NCBI GenBank assembly: GCA_023418475.1
Contig: JAEZZO010000052.1
Coordinates: 124,001 to 188,000, forward strand
Direction: 5' to 3'
DNA from: Bacillota bacterium
Lineage (GTDB): Bacteria; Bacillota; Clostridia; Lachnospirales; Lachnospiraceae
DNA length: 64,000 bases
Part shown: positions 1-7,840 of the stretch, piece after piece
Numbering within the stretch: position 1 is the stretch's first letter
Layout of the letters: the number at the start of each line of letters is the position of its first letter
Notes under the pieces: generated by a model
Told to the model about the DNA's origin: nothing
The model's input: the letters and a program-made list of their open reading frames with translations, nothing else
Databases searched by the model: none
Position numbers and translations under genes: made by a program

Positions 1-313
1 ATTAAATAAATTGGATATTTTCCTGGTGATTCATATGGATCCGATCGAAGTTAATAATACAATGGTGGTGGAAAAGAAAAAGCTGGTGCTTGATATTATT
101 AAGAGCCTGGAGGAAAAAGCGACTATCCATGATTTTAGAATAGTCAACGGAGAATTGCAGATTAATCTGATTTTTGATTTGGTTCTGCCTTTTTCTTATA
201 CCAAAGAAGCAGAGCAAAAGCTGCTAACCCGTATTGTTGAGGAGTTAAGAAAGTGTGACACAAGATACCAGTGTGTTATAACCATGGAAAACAGCTATGT
301 GGCTGAACGATAG
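1..313 (+). CDS. Cation diffusion facilitator transporter, C-terminal part (5' truncated by window edge)
   Basis: The reading frame is open from the first bases and ends at 313, so only the last ~104 residues of a longer gene are seen. The visible part matches the cytoplasmic dimerisation domain of CDF-family metal/proton antiporters: an opening like DIFLVIHMDPIE, a central TIHDFRIVNGE followed by NLIFDLVLPF, and an end like YQCVITMENSYV. In the family this ferredoxin-like domain follows six membrane helices and binds regulatory Zn/Mn/Fe ions. The membrane part and metal-site residues lie outside the window, so the metal cannot be inferred. A weak 6-bp inverted repeat (328-333/346-351) lies between it and the next gene. 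Confidence 0.8.
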   Translation, partial: LNKLDIFLVIHMDPIEVNNTMVVEKKKLVLDIIKSLEEKATIHDFRIVNGELQINLIFDLVLPFSYTKEAEQKLLTRIVEELRKCDTRYQCVITMENSYVAER

Positions 314-380
314 ATTTGATTTTAGGACTAGTCAGATAAAAGTCCGACTAGGTTAGGAAGTTGGAGTGGAGGAGACGGAT

Positions 381-1190
381 ATGGTAATTGATTTTCATAC
401 ACATATTTTCCCGGATAAGATTGCAGCAAGGACAATAGAAAAATTGGAGGAGGTCGGAGGTTCCAAAGCCTTTACGGATGGCACACTGGCAGGATTAAAA
501 AAATCCATGAGAGATAGTGCTATAGATATCTGTGTAGTACTTCCGGTCGTGACAAGACCTTCCCAGTTTGATACAGTGAATTCTTATGCTGCCAAAATAA
601 CAGGAAAGGATGGCATCCTGTCTTTTGGCGGTATCCACCCAGATAGCGAAGATTACCGTGAACAACTGAATATTATCAAGAGAATGGGATTACTTGGTAT
701 CAAGCTTCATCCGGATTATCAGGAAACCTATGTAGATGATCCGAAGATGGTGCAAATCATTCGGTATGCTGCCGAGATAGGATTGATTGTTGTTCTTCAT
801 GCAGGTATAGATATCGGACTTCCTGAGCCGGTGCATTGTCCTCCGAAGAGAACGGCTGCTATGCTTCGTCAGATTGATAATGCGAATGCCAAAATTATTC
901 TTGCACATACCGGAGGATATGGCCAATGGGATGATGTTGAGGAATATATTGTCGCTAAGAATGTATATATGGATATCAGCTACTCATTAGGGATTATCAA
1001 CAAAGATCAGTTTATCCGTATTATAAGGGATCACGGTGCTGATCGGATTTTATTTGCATCGGACTCACCCTGGGGTGGACAAAGAGAAACTTTGGAGCAA
1101 TTGAAAAAGGTTGAATTAACAGAAGAGGAATTGGATAGAATATTATACCGTAATGCAGAAGAAATACTTGGATTAAATAAACAGTATTAG
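381..1190 (+). CDS. Amidohydrolase family 2 (ACMSD-like TIM-barrel) metal-dependent hydrolase
   Basis: A 269-residue protein beginning MVIDFHTHIFP, the N-terminal HxH metal motif of the amidohydrolase-2 group. Further family landmarks are GIKLHPDYQ, VVLHAGID, ILAHTGGYG and a late FASDSPWGG that carries the catalytic Asp. The ATG at 381 is preferred over the in-frame GTG at 366 because GGAGGAG (368-374) lies 6 nt upstream and the HxH then sits at the very N terminus. The family covers decarboxylases and hydrolases of small aromatic or cyclic acids; the substrate here is unknown. It follows the CDF gene by 67 nt and precedes the tRNA-Gln gene. Confidence 0.8.
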   Translation: MVIDFHTHIFPDKIAARTIEKLEEVGGSKAFTDGTLAGLKKSMRDSAIDICVVLPVVTRPSQFDTVNSYAAKITGKDGILSFGGIHPDSEDYREQLNIIKRMGLLGIKLHPDYQETYVDDPKMVQIIRYAAEIGLIVVLHAGIDIGLPEPVHCPPKRTAAMLRQIDNANAKIILAHTGGYGQWDDVEEYIVAKNVYMDISYSLGIINKDQFIRIIRDHGADRILFASDSPWGGQRETLEQLKKVELTEEELDRILYRNAEEILGLNKQY

Positions 1191-1271
1191 GGAAAATAAA
1201 GATAATAAAGGAAATAAATAACGATTTGCATAAAAAAACAGAAAAAAGTTTCAAAAAAATAAAATTTGTGC

Positions 1272-1300
1272 TTGAAAATTAGAAAATGATAGGTTATAAT
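1272..1300 (+). promoter_or_regulatory. Sigma-A-type promoter for tRNA-Gln
   Basis: TTGAAA at 1272-1277 and a perfect TATAAT at 1295-1300 are separated by 17 bp. Transcription would begin around 1307, some 35 nt before the tRNA 5' end. Confidence 0.75.
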
Positions 1301-1341
1301 ATCATTCGTGGCTGACAAACAGCCAGACATAAAATGAATAT

Positions 1342-1413
1342 TGGGCTATCGCCAAACGGTAAGGCACTGGACTCTGACTCCAGCATCTCAAGGTTCGAAT
1401 CCTTGTAGCCCAG
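1342..1413 (+). tRNA. tRNA-Gln (anticodon CUG)
   Basis: A 72-nt cloverleaf: acceptor arms TGGGCTA (1342-1348) and TAGCCCA (1406-1412), discriminator G1413, an anticodon stem CTGGA/TCCAG enclosing the loop CTCTGAC (anticodon CTG, reading CAG), and the T-arm GGTTCGAATCC. CCA is not encoded. Its 3' 45 nt are part of a 50-bp repeat found again at 3475-3524, so this gene is the integration site of the element described below. Confidence 0.95.
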
Positions 1414-1418
1414 CTATA
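1369..1418 (+). repeat. Attachment-site repeat, tRNA copy (attL-like)
   Basis: This 50-nt stretch covers the anticodon loop to 5 nt past the tRNA 3' end. It matches 3475-3524 except at 1382 (A) versus 3488 (G). The mismatch falls in the anticodon stem, where the copy here pairs correctly with CTGGA. Confidence 0.8.
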
Positions 1419-1466
1419 GCAGTAAAACGTAGGTTTTCTGCATGTTTCAGAATTTCATTAATAATG

Positions 1467-1519
1467 ACAAGGTACTGGATTAATCCTAAATATTTAGGTA
1501 GTCCAGTGCCTTGTTTTTT
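1467..1519 (+). terminator. Rho-independent terminator-like hairpin after tRNA-Gln
   Basis: The arm ACAAGGTACTGGA (from 1467) pairs with TCCAGTGCCTTGT (ending 1514) and runs into a T-rich tail at 1514-1519. It lies just inside the integrated element, between the tRNA and the integrase remnant. A related hairpin lies at 3612-3650. Confidence 0.6.
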
Positions 1520-1533
1520 ACGTTGAAAGGACG

Positions 1534-2033
1534 ATGAATATGAAGAAAATAACAATGAGAAGTAACCAAGCAAGCAGACAAAGTATAACCTTAGAGGAAG
1601 CATTTGGACAGTTCATTAAGATGTGTACACTCAAAAACCTATCTCCAAAAACAACCGAAACCTATGAATGGCATTATAAAATCTTGGTGAAGTATCTTGA
1701 CTGTAATATCCCGATATCAGAAATAAACAGGAATGTAATTGACGATTATATTATCCATCTTAAGCAAAGCGGAATTTAGAGATATTACGATTAATACTTA
1801 CCTTAGAAGTATTCGAGTATTTTTCTATTATCTGATGAAGCAGAATTTGATGGACGAGTTTGTAATCCAAATGCTAAAGGTAGATGAGATAATAAAAGAA
1901 ACCTACAGACCCAGAATTAAAATTGCTCTTAAAGAAACCAGATATTAAAACCTGTGACTTCATTGAATACAAAACATGGGTCTTCTCAAATTATCTTTTG
2001 GCTACTGGTAACAGAATATCAAGGTTATATTGA
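1534..2033 (+). pseudogene. Tyrosine recombinase/integrase remnant (frameshifted, truncated)
   Basis: Three consecutive frames together spell the start of a phage-type integrase. 1534-1779 gives the SAM-like core-binding domain (LEEAFGQFIKMC, LSPKTTETYEWH, VIDDYIIHLKQSGI). A shift then continues with ITINTYLRSIRVFFYYLM (frame of 1739-1948). A second shift near 1920 continues with LLKKPDIKTCDFIEYKTW and LLATGNRISRLY up to a stop at 2031-2033. The last motif resembles catalytic box I (TGxRxSEL), but boxes II/III and the Tyr are missing, so it cannot be active. It lies 120 nt from tRNA-Gln and probably catalysed the original insertion. Confidence 0.75.
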
Positions 2034-2296
2034 GCAACCTTTTTGCCAAATCTCTTGGTTTGCCATCCTTTTCTGCTACCAGACGGTGAATTAACATTTT
2101 TGTGCAAACATACAGATTAATGTGATTTCAAATTATCCAAATAGAGTGTAGTCTTAACAAACACTTTCCATGTGTTTTCAAAGTTTACAAATAAATTGAA
2201 AATATATGGTAATTAATATATAATAACATTAAAGTTGATTTACTGTTGTTTACGATAGCGAAGTATGGCTTATTAAAATAGTTGAGAGGTAAAATA

Positions 2297-3259
2297 ATGA
2301 AAGTAATACATAATATAGAAAAGAATATTAGAGCAGAAATTGAAAAAATAAGTAACCGACCTTTTTATTTTATGAATTACTATGGGAACTATAATTATGA
2401 TGAATATTTGTTGAAAGGTGCTTGTAATTTAGATGAATTTTGTAACTTTATTAATCAAAGCCTCATATTTGATAGAGATAAGAAAATAAATAGAGAGAAT
2501 TTTGGGTGTGGGGCATTTGTTGCCCAAAATGCAGACGGAGATATTATATTTGCAAGAAATATGGATTGCGAATGTGCTATTCCGATGATGATTCGATTAA
2601 GTGAAGATAATAATTATAAATCACTGGCTTTAGTAAATATGGCTGAATTAGATTGGGATGAAAATACATATGAGACATTGGAAACAGATGCAAAGTTAAC
2701 ATTAGCGGCACCATATAGTCCCACTGATGGAATTAATGAACATGGATTAGCAGTTGCAATATTGACTAATGCTAGTGCTATTTATCCTAATAGTAGTAAT
2801 AAAAATTCATTATTTGATCTAACGTTGCCAAGGTTAATATTGAATAAGGCTAAATCAGTTGAAGAAGCGATTGAATATATGAAGAATTACAATTTGTTCT
2901 ACTGTGTAGCCCCATTACATTACATGGTAGCAGATGCAACAGGAGATGCGGCTGTAATTGAGTTTTTAGATGGTAAAATGATTACTATAAAGAAAAAAAA
3001 TAATTATCAAGTGGTAACTAATTTTACTTTGTATAATAATCCAACCCATGAGGGATTCGGAAAAGATAGATATGAAAATATGGAAAATGAGTTAGAAAAG
3101 TGTAAGGGTATAATTACAGAAAATAATGCATTAGAACTGCTAAAAAAAAATGTAATACCTGGAGATGAGCAATGGTCAGTGGTATATAATCTAACAAAAA
3201 GAAGATTGATGGTAACATTTTACAAAGACTATAATCATGTGTACGATTACAAATTATAA
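2297..3259 (+). CDS. C45-type/linear amide C-N hydrolase (Ntn hydrolase fold)
   Basis: A 320-residue protein. A propeptide-like N terminus with aromatic-rich FYFMNYYGNYNYDEYL is followed by G70-C71-GAF and then IIFARNMDCE, the pattern of Cys-nucleophile Ntn hydrolases (acyl-CoA:6-APA acyltransferase, choloylglycine hydrolase and relatives), where autocleavage exposes the Cys. Later SPTDGINEHGLAVAI and VADATGDAAVIEF also fit. The start at 2297 is chosen because AGAGG (2284-2288) is correctly spaced. The substrate is unknown; penicillins, N-acyl amino acids or bile-acid conjugates are family options. It is the only intact gene in the tRNA-bounded element and is A/T-rich compared with neighbours, suggesting acquisition by transfer. 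Confidence 0.7.
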   Translation: MKVIHNIEKNIRAEIEKISNRPFYFMNYYGNYNYDEYLLKGACNLDEFCNFINQSLIFDRDKKINRENFGCGAFVAQNADGDIIFARNMDCECAIPMMIRLSEDNNYKSLALVNMAELDWDENTYETLETDAKLTLAAPYSPTDGINEHGLAVAILTNASAIYPNSSNKNSLFDLTLPRLILNKAKSVEEAIEYMKNYNLFYCVAPLHYMVADATGDAAVIEFLDGKMITIKKKNNYQVVTNFTLYNNPTHEGFGKDRYENMENELEKCKGIITENNALELLKKNVIPGDEQWSVVYNLTKRRLMVTFYKDYNHVYDYKL

Positions 3260-3474
3260 ATAGTTTCTTTGATTGGCATTGTATCACAGTGGCGAACTAT
3301 TTCGTTGTAATATATTACCACCCTTACTATCATCGACTCACTTTTACCGCAATGATATACTAATACATGTAACATAATCCAGTGCACTACAGACTGAATA
3401 ATCCAGTATCGTATTAATGAAAGCCAGTAAAATCAATGGCTGTAATCTATCTGGATATATTAACTGGGATTTAA

Positions 3475-3524
3475 GGACTCTGACTCCGGCATCTCAAGGT
3501 TCGAATCCTTGTAGCCCAGCTATA
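3475..3524 (+). repeat. Attachment-site repeat, distal partial tRNA-Gln copy (attR-like)
   Basis: Carries the anticodon loop, variable region, T-arm and 3' acceptor strand of tRNA-Gln, but the 5' half is missing. It is therefore not a functional tRNA gene. See 1369-1418 for the partner. Confidence 0.85.
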
Positions 3525-3530
3525 AACAAA

Positions 3531-3556
3531 AATGAAGTCATAAGACTTCATTTTTT
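3531..3556 (+). terminator. Rho-independent terminator downstream of the distal att copy
   Basis: AATGAAGTC (3531-3539) pairs with GACTTCATT (3544-3552) around a 4-nt loop and is followed by TTTT. It is probably the original terminator of tRNA-Gln, displaced by the insertion. The rest of 3260-3842 has no gene; it holds a second hairpin (ACATTGGA 3613-3620 / TCCAGTGT 3641-3648) related to the one at 1467-1519. Confidence 0.7.
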
Positions 3557-3842
3557 GTTGTCTTAGACTGAACTTGCCCAGACAGTGTAGGATGAATAAT
3601 TAATAAGATTAGACATTGGATTAATTCTGAACTTTGGTGGTCCAGTGTTTTGTTTATATATCTTATGAGATACGAGTATCAAATTCTCACTCTGATTTTT
3701 AAGCACCTAGATTGCCATAAACCTGCATGAGAATTAGACAGCCTCCGGTAAATCATTTTTAGACTATTGACACCCAAATTCTTATAAGCAATTCGGACAT
3801 AAATGGCGAAGCTCGTACTCAACTCAAACAAGGAGGATTATT

Positions 3843-4181
3843 GTGGATACTAAAGAATTGAAAAGATGGATAATTATACATAATGTTAGACAAAGAACAA
3901 TGGATGGGTTTTGGCTTTGCTTTGAAAACTATAGGAGAGAAGAACCGGAAGAATATGAGCTGTATTTTCATGATTTCAGTAAAAATCAATTAACGTTAAA
4001 TATGTGCCAAGTGGCACTTAAAATCAAAGCTTGGGACAATTTTGAGGAGGAATATAATGCAAATCTTGAATATATAGAGGCGTACCTTGATTTAAGATAT
4101 AATGACGTGTATATCGGATATTACAGCTTACTTTTTCATTTCTCCGGTGAAACCTTCGATGACTATTTTGTTTTAGAGTAA
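3843..4181 (+). CDS. Hypothetical protein, 112 aa
   Basis: Begins with GTG at 3843, preceded by AGGAGG (3832-3837). The protein is small, acidic and aromatic-rich (GFWLCFENYRREEPEEYELYF in the first third, a Tyr-rich IEAYLDLRYNDVYIGYYSLLFHF near the end), with no signal peptide or membrane helix. I do not recognise the family. The good ribosome site and unbroken frame argue that it is real. It stands alone between the integrated element and the amino-sugar genes, and may be further accessory DNA. Confidence 0.55.
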   Translation: MDTKELKRWIIIHNVRQRTMDGFWLCFENYRREEPEEYELYFHDFSKNQLTLNMCQVALKIKAWDNFEEEYNANLEYIEAYLDLRYNDVYIGYYSLLFHFSGETFDDYFVLE

Positions 4182-4460
4182 GAATTTGCCTCTGAACAGT
4201 AACACGAAATTTAACGTTACAATAGAGTACAACTATGAAGAATAATGTGAAAGTAAATTCAAAACAGAAAAAAAATCTTATGTGGGATGCCAGAAAATTG
4301 ATAAAACAGCGGCTGAAAATTGTGTAAAATGAATGCATATTGAAATGAAACAAAGTGGATGTATGAAAGTAATTGCAGAAATAATCGCTCTTATTGAAAA
4401 TAAAGAACTACGGATATAATATGAAAGTATAAAAGAATATGTATTCTAATGTATTTCGTC
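4182..4460. other. Gene-poor spacer before nanE
   Basis: A/T-rich spacer. An 18-codon frame (4363-4419) has no convincing ribosome site, and a 109-aa minus-strand frame (4024-4353) is mostly a shadow of the gene at 3843. I see no RNA gene or promoter that I would call. Confidence 0.4.
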
Positions 4461-4546
4461 AATTATTTGGGATGCGATTTTACGGCATTCTGATTGGATG
4501 AGTGTATTTATATGAAATGCGCTAATAGCAGTGCAGAAATAGGTGC
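4461..4546 (+). repeat. Leader repeat D (long form) upstream of nanE
   Basis: Begins AATTATTTGGGATGCGA, contains ACGGCATTCTGATTGGA and ends ATGCGCTAATAGCAGTGCAGAAATAGG just before the ATG at 4551. The same start is seen at 52253 and 62032 and the same end at 48465, 42923, 15220 and others (see findings). The position of this element supports 4551 rather than an upstream ATG as the nanE start. Confidence 0.55.
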
Positions 4547-4550
4547 GAAT

Positions 4551-5273
4551 ATGAGTGAACATTCTAAGATATTGGATAAGATCCAGGGTGGATTAATTGT
4601 TTCTTGTCAGGCACTGAAGGATGAGCCGCTGTACAGCTCATATATTATGTCAAGAATGGCATACGCGGCGATGGAAGGCGGAGCTTCGGGAATACGTGCC
4701 AACAGTGTGGAAGATATCCTTGAAATTAAAAAACTTGTTCCGCTTCCGATTATCGGAATTATTAAAATGGACTATGAGGGCAGTGAAGTCTATATCACGC
4801 CCACAATGAGAGAAGTTGATGAACTTGTCAAAATTGAAGTAGATATAATAGCCATTGATGCGACAAACCGGATACGGCCGGAGGGAAAAACACTGGATGA
4901 GTTTTTTGCGAAAGTCAGGGTTAAATATCGAAATCAACTATTTATGGCGGATTGTTCCACTTTGGAAGAAGGTTTACATGCGCAGAAAATCGGTTTTGAT
5001 CTGATCGGAACCACGATGAGTGGATATACACCATATACAAAGGGAGTAGCGCTTCCTAATCTTGATATGATGAGAAGTCTGGTTGCTCAAGTGAAAAAGC
5101 CTGTGATAGCAGAAGGCGGTATATGGAGTACAGATGATTTTGTGAATGCATTAAATACCGGAGTCCACGCCGTCGTAATAGGAAGCTCGATTACAAGACC
5201 GCGGGAGATTACAAAGCATTACCTGGAGGCTGCTAAGTCTGGTTTAAAATCCTGGAATGTAAGTAAGAGCTGA
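4551..5273 (+). CDS. nanE: N-acylglucosamine-6-phosphate 2-epimerase (ManNAc-6-P epimerase)
   Basis: A 240-residue TIM-barrel protein. It converts ManNAc-6-P to GlcNAc-6-P in sialic acid/ManNAc catabolism. Family landmarks: KIQGGLIVSCQALKDEPL at the start, GASGIRAN, IIGIIKMDY with the catalytic Lys, IIAIDATNR, MADCSTLEEG, LIGTTMSGYTPYT and VIAEGGIWSTDD. The start at 4551 (MSEHSKI) matches the family's usual N terminus and falls after leader repeat D with AGGTG; ATGs at 4512 and further upstream would add an atypical extension inside the repeat. It is followed by nagB, nagA, an RpiR regulator and a ROK kinase, i.e. the lower part of a nan/nag pathway. nanA is not in the window. Confidence 0.92.
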   Translation: MSEHSKILDKIQGGLIVSCQALKDEPLYSSYIMSRMAYAAMEGGASGIRANSVEDILEIKKLVPLPIIGIIKMDYEGSEVYITPTMREVDELVKIEVDIIAIDATNRIRPEGKTLDEFFAKVRVKYRNQLFMADCSTLEEGLHAQKIGFDLIGTTMSGYTPYTKGVALPNLDMMRSLVAQVKKPVIAEGGIWSTDDFVNALNTGVHAVVIGSSITRPREITKHYLEAAKSGLKSWNVSKS

Positions 5274-5410
5274 GCGTAGTAAGGCTCATAGGCAGGAAAA
5301 AAAATAAAAAGAAGAAATCACAGGATACAAAAAATAACAAAACACAAATAACACTTGCAGATAGGTAATGGAGAAATATATGCACAGTTATATACTATCG
5401 CTATTGCCTG

Positions 5411-5448
5411 AATATGCGCTTTGCGCATATTGTTGGACTTTGGAAAGG
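5411..5448 (+). repeat. Leader hairpin G copy 1, upstream of nagB
   Basis: Perfect stem AATATGCGC (5411-5419)/GCGCATATT (5423-5431) with a 3-nt loop, then 7 nt, then TTTGGAAAGG and GGTTATTA before the ATG. It matches the leader of pxpA at 20779-20828 in spacing and 3' sequence while the stem differs. Confidence 0.55.
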
Positions 5449-5462
5449 GATTGGTTATTAAA

Positions 5463-6188
5463 ATGAGAATATATTCTACGAAAGACTATCAGGAAATGAG
5501 CAGAAAGGCAGCAAATATTATTTCGGCAGAAATAATAATGAAACCGGACTGTATCCTTGGACTTGCTACTGGTTCTACTCCGTTAGGAATTTATAGGCAA
5601 CTGATTGAATGGTATCAGAAGGGAGACCTGGATTTTTCGAAAGTCAGAACAGTTAATTTAGATGAGTATAAAGGACTTTCCGAAGATAACATTCAAAGCT
5701 ACCGCTATTTTATGAATCATAATTTATTTCATCATATTAATATTGATCTTCAGAACACTTATATTCCGAATGGAATGGCAGAGGAGGATGCGGCGGAATG
5801 CGCCAGATATACCGGGATCATAAAATCTTTGGGCAATGTGGATCTTCAGCTGCTTGGAGTAGGACATAACGGACATATCGGATTTAATGAGCCTAGCTCT
5901 TCCTTCGAGTTGAATACAAAGTGTGTAGCTCTAACCCAGAGTACGATTGATGCCAACTCGCGGTTATTTGATAATGCGGATGAGGTACCTCGGTATGCTT
6001 ATACCATGGGAATTAAAAATATAATGGATGCAAAAACAATATTAATTGTAGCAAGCGGAGAAGATAAAGCGGATATTATCAAGAGAGCATTTAACGGAGA
6101 GGTAACCCCGGAGGTGCCGGTATCAATCCTGCAAATGCATAAGGATGTTATACTGGTTGGTGATGAAGCTGCTTTATCAAAGCTTTAA
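5463..6188 (+). CDS. nagB: Glucosamine-6-phosphate deaminase
   Basis: A 241-residue NagB-type enzyme that converts GlcN-6-P to fructose-6-P and ammonia. Diagnostic segments: LGLATGSTPLGIY (phosphate loop), NLDEYKGL with the proton-transfer Asp, and GVGHNGHIGFNEP with the catalytic His. The ATG at 5463 is chosen because the protein then starts MRIYSTKDYQEMS as in the family. GGAAAGGG is ~14 nt upstream, a little far; an in-frame TTG at 5451 would be too close to it. It precedes nagA by 71 nt and acts directly after it. Confidence 0.95.
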   Translation: MRIYSTKDYQEMSRKAANIISAEIIMKPDCILGLATGSTPLGIYRQLIEWYQKGDLDFSKVRTVNLDEYKGLSEDNIQSYRYFMNHNLFHHINIDLQNTYIPNGMAEEDAAECARYTGIIKSLGNVDLQLLGVGHNGHIGFNEPSSSFELNTKCVALTQSTIDANSRLFDNADEVPRYAYTMGIKNIMDAKTILIVASGEDKADIIKRAFNGEVTPEVPVSILQMHKDVILVGDEAALSKL

Positions 6189-6259
6189 ATTGTATAATAC
6201 TAATATAATTCTTGCATTGAGCAATTACCGAAAATTGTTTCAGGGAGGGTGAGATAAGG

Positions 6260-7387
6260 ATGCGGATTAAAAATGGTAAGGTATATACAGAAGAGGGTAT
6301 ATTTGATAAACAGGATGTCAGTATGGAAGGCGAATTCTTTGCTGATGGTAGAAACCGTACAGAAGGCGAAACGGAAATCCTGGATGCAGAGGGATTATGG
6401 GTAATACCGGGTTTGACAGATATTCATTTTCATGGCTGTGTCAATCATGACTTGTGTGATGGGACGATAGAAGCAATTACAGCAATTGCACAATATGAAC
6501 TTAAAAATGGTATAACAAGTATATGCCCTGCAACCATGACGATGCCGGAAGCCATTCTTATGCAGATTGCAGAGCTGGCAGCGGCATACCAAAATCCGGA
6601 GGGAGCTGATCTGGTTGGAATTAACATGGAAGGACCATTTGTGTCGAGAGAAAAAAAAGGCGCACAAAATGAAAATTATATTATTCCGCCAAATCTCGAA
6701 TTATATTATAAGCTGCAGGAAATCAGCGGGCATAGATTTAAGCTGGTAGATATCGCACCCGAGGAGGCCGGAGCGCTGGAATTCATTGAAGCAGTAAAGG
6801 ATGAAGTAGTTGTTTCCATCGCTCATACAACAGCGGATTATGAACTGACAAGAAAGGCATTTAAAGCAGGGGCATCCCATGTCACTCATTTATATAATGC
6901 CATGCCGCCGTATACACACCGGGCACCGGGGGTAGTGGGAGCAGCAAGTGATTGCCGGGAGTGCAGGGTCGAACTGATTTGCGATGGCATCCATGTTCAT
7001 CCAAGTGTTGTACGAAATACTTTTCGTATATTCGGCAGTGACCGGGTCGTTTTAGTCAGTGATAGCATGCGGGCAGCCGGACTGGAGGATGGTTCCTATA
7101 CTCTGGGTGGACAGAAGGTTAATGTTATGGGGAAACTGGCTGTTCTGGAGGATGGTACGATAGCCGGATCGGTTAGTAACCTGATGGACTGCGTCAGGGT
7201 TTGTGTAAAAGAAATGGGAATACCTTTGGAACAGGCAGTTCGCAGCGCTGCGGTAAACAGTGCGAAAGTTATTGGAATTTATGACAGGTACGGAAGTATC
7301 ACACCGGGTAAATATGCAAATACTGTACTTTTAGATCAGGATCTTAATATTAAACATGTAATAATGAGAGGTAAATTAGTAAAATAA
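6260..7387 (+). CDS. nagA: N-acetylglucosamine-6-phosphate deacetylase
   Basis: A 375-residue amidohydrolase-superfamily enzyme that removes acetate from GlcNAc-6-P to give GlcN-6-P for NagB. It shows the PGLTDIHFHG metal motif, NMEGPFVSREKKGAQ, SIAHTTADYE, VTHLYNAMPPYTHRAPG, ICDGIHVHP and VLVSDSMRAAG with the catalytic Asp. The ATG at 6260 follows a GGAGGG-containing site. With nanE and nagB it gives a complete route from ManNAc-6-P to fructose-6-P. A strong terminator follows (7436-7472), so the regulator and kinase downstream are probably a separate transcript. Confidence 0.95.
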   Translation: MRIKNGKVYTEEGIFDKQDVSMEGEFFADGRNRTEGETEILDAEGLWVIPGLTDIHFHGCVNHDLCDGTIEAITAIAQYELKNGITSICPATMTMPEAILMQIAELAAAYQNPEGADLVGINMEGPFVSREKKGAQNENYIIPPNLELYYKLQEISGHRFKLVDIAPEEAGALEFIEAVKDEVVVSIAHTTADYELTRKAFKAGASHVTHLYNAMPPYTHRAPGVVGAASDCRECRVELICDGIHVHPSVVRNTFRIFGSDRVVLVSDSMRAAGLEDGSYTLGGQKVNVMGKLAVLEDGTIAGSVSNLMDCVRVCVKEMGIPLEQAVRSAAVNSAKVIGIYDRYGSITPGKYANTVLLDQDLNIKHVIMRGKLVK

Positions 7388-7435
7388 AATATAAAATCAT
7401 AATAATTTTTATACATATCATAGATAGGAAAAATG

Positions 7436-7472
7436 CCTGGAATAAGCATCTATATGCTTGTTTCAGGTTTTT
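7436..7472 (+). terminator. Rho-independent terminator after nagA
   Basis: CCTGGAATAAGCAT (7436-7449) pairs, with few mismatches, with ATGCTTGTTTCAGG (7454-7467) and is followed by TTTTT. Confidence 0.8.
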
Positions 7473-7714
7473 CGTGTTTTTGAAAGAGGATTAAGCAGCA
7501 TAAATTATCATAATGTATAAATACTGTATTGAATAAAATACAAATTAATATTAATATTCTAGGTAGGTGCATTTCTTGTTTTATTAATAAAAATAATCAG
7601 GGATAAATAAAGTTATCAATAAGTGATAAAATTGGAACGACACGAGCAGAAAGGAAAGAATATGTTTGCATATTTGCGGGATAATGTAAATGCTGCAATT
7701 CATGATTTACCCGA

Positions 7715-7790
7715 CAAAAGTCTGATTTAGGTAAGGAAGATGAATATAGATACACTCATATCCATCCGGCAAATGAATTACAGGCTTTTA
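7715..7790 (+). repeat. Repeat E, short form (76 bp)
   Basis: Starts CAAAAGTCTGATTTAGG and ends CATCCGGCAAATGAATTACAGGCTTTTA, matching the two ends of the 169-bp elements at 22742-22910 and 37295-37463, but with the interior reduced to one small hairpin around GATGAATATAG. It lies in the 7473-7840 spacer. The rest of that spacer has only a 22-codon frame at 7662 (MFAYLRDNVNAAIHDLPDKS) with an AAGGAAAG site, too short to call. Confidence 0.5.
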
Positions 7791-7840
7791 TGGGTTAAGC
7801 ATATAATATTATAGAAGGATATCTGACAAGGGCGGGATAT

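Larger units (their letters stand above)
1369..3524 (+). mobile_element. Decayed integrated element at tRNA-Gln, bounded by a 50-bp direct repeat
   Basis: The element is delimited by two copies of the tRNA-Gln 3' end (1369-1418 and 3475-3524) with one mismatch. It has a ruined tyrosine recombinase next to the intact tRNA copy and one intact cargo-like gene (C45-type hydrolase). This is the usual geometry of an integrase that inserts at a tRNA 3' end and regenerates the tRNA. At about 2.1 kb and with no mobility functions left, it is a fossil or a remnant after deletion. The interior, especially 2040-3480, is visibly more A/T-rich than the flanking operons. Confidence 0.7.

Noticed and set aside
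1341..1603. Open frames on both strands over tRNA-Gln
   Set aside because: They read through the tRNA and its terminator, with no ribosome site.
3475..3524. Second tRNA-Gln gene
   Set aside because: The 5' acceptor strand and D-arm are missing; it is an attachment-site remnant.
4024..4353. 109-codon minus-strand frame
   Set aside because: Overlaps the better supported + gene at 3843 and has no ribosome site; the translation is Phe/Cys/His-rich like other shadow frames.
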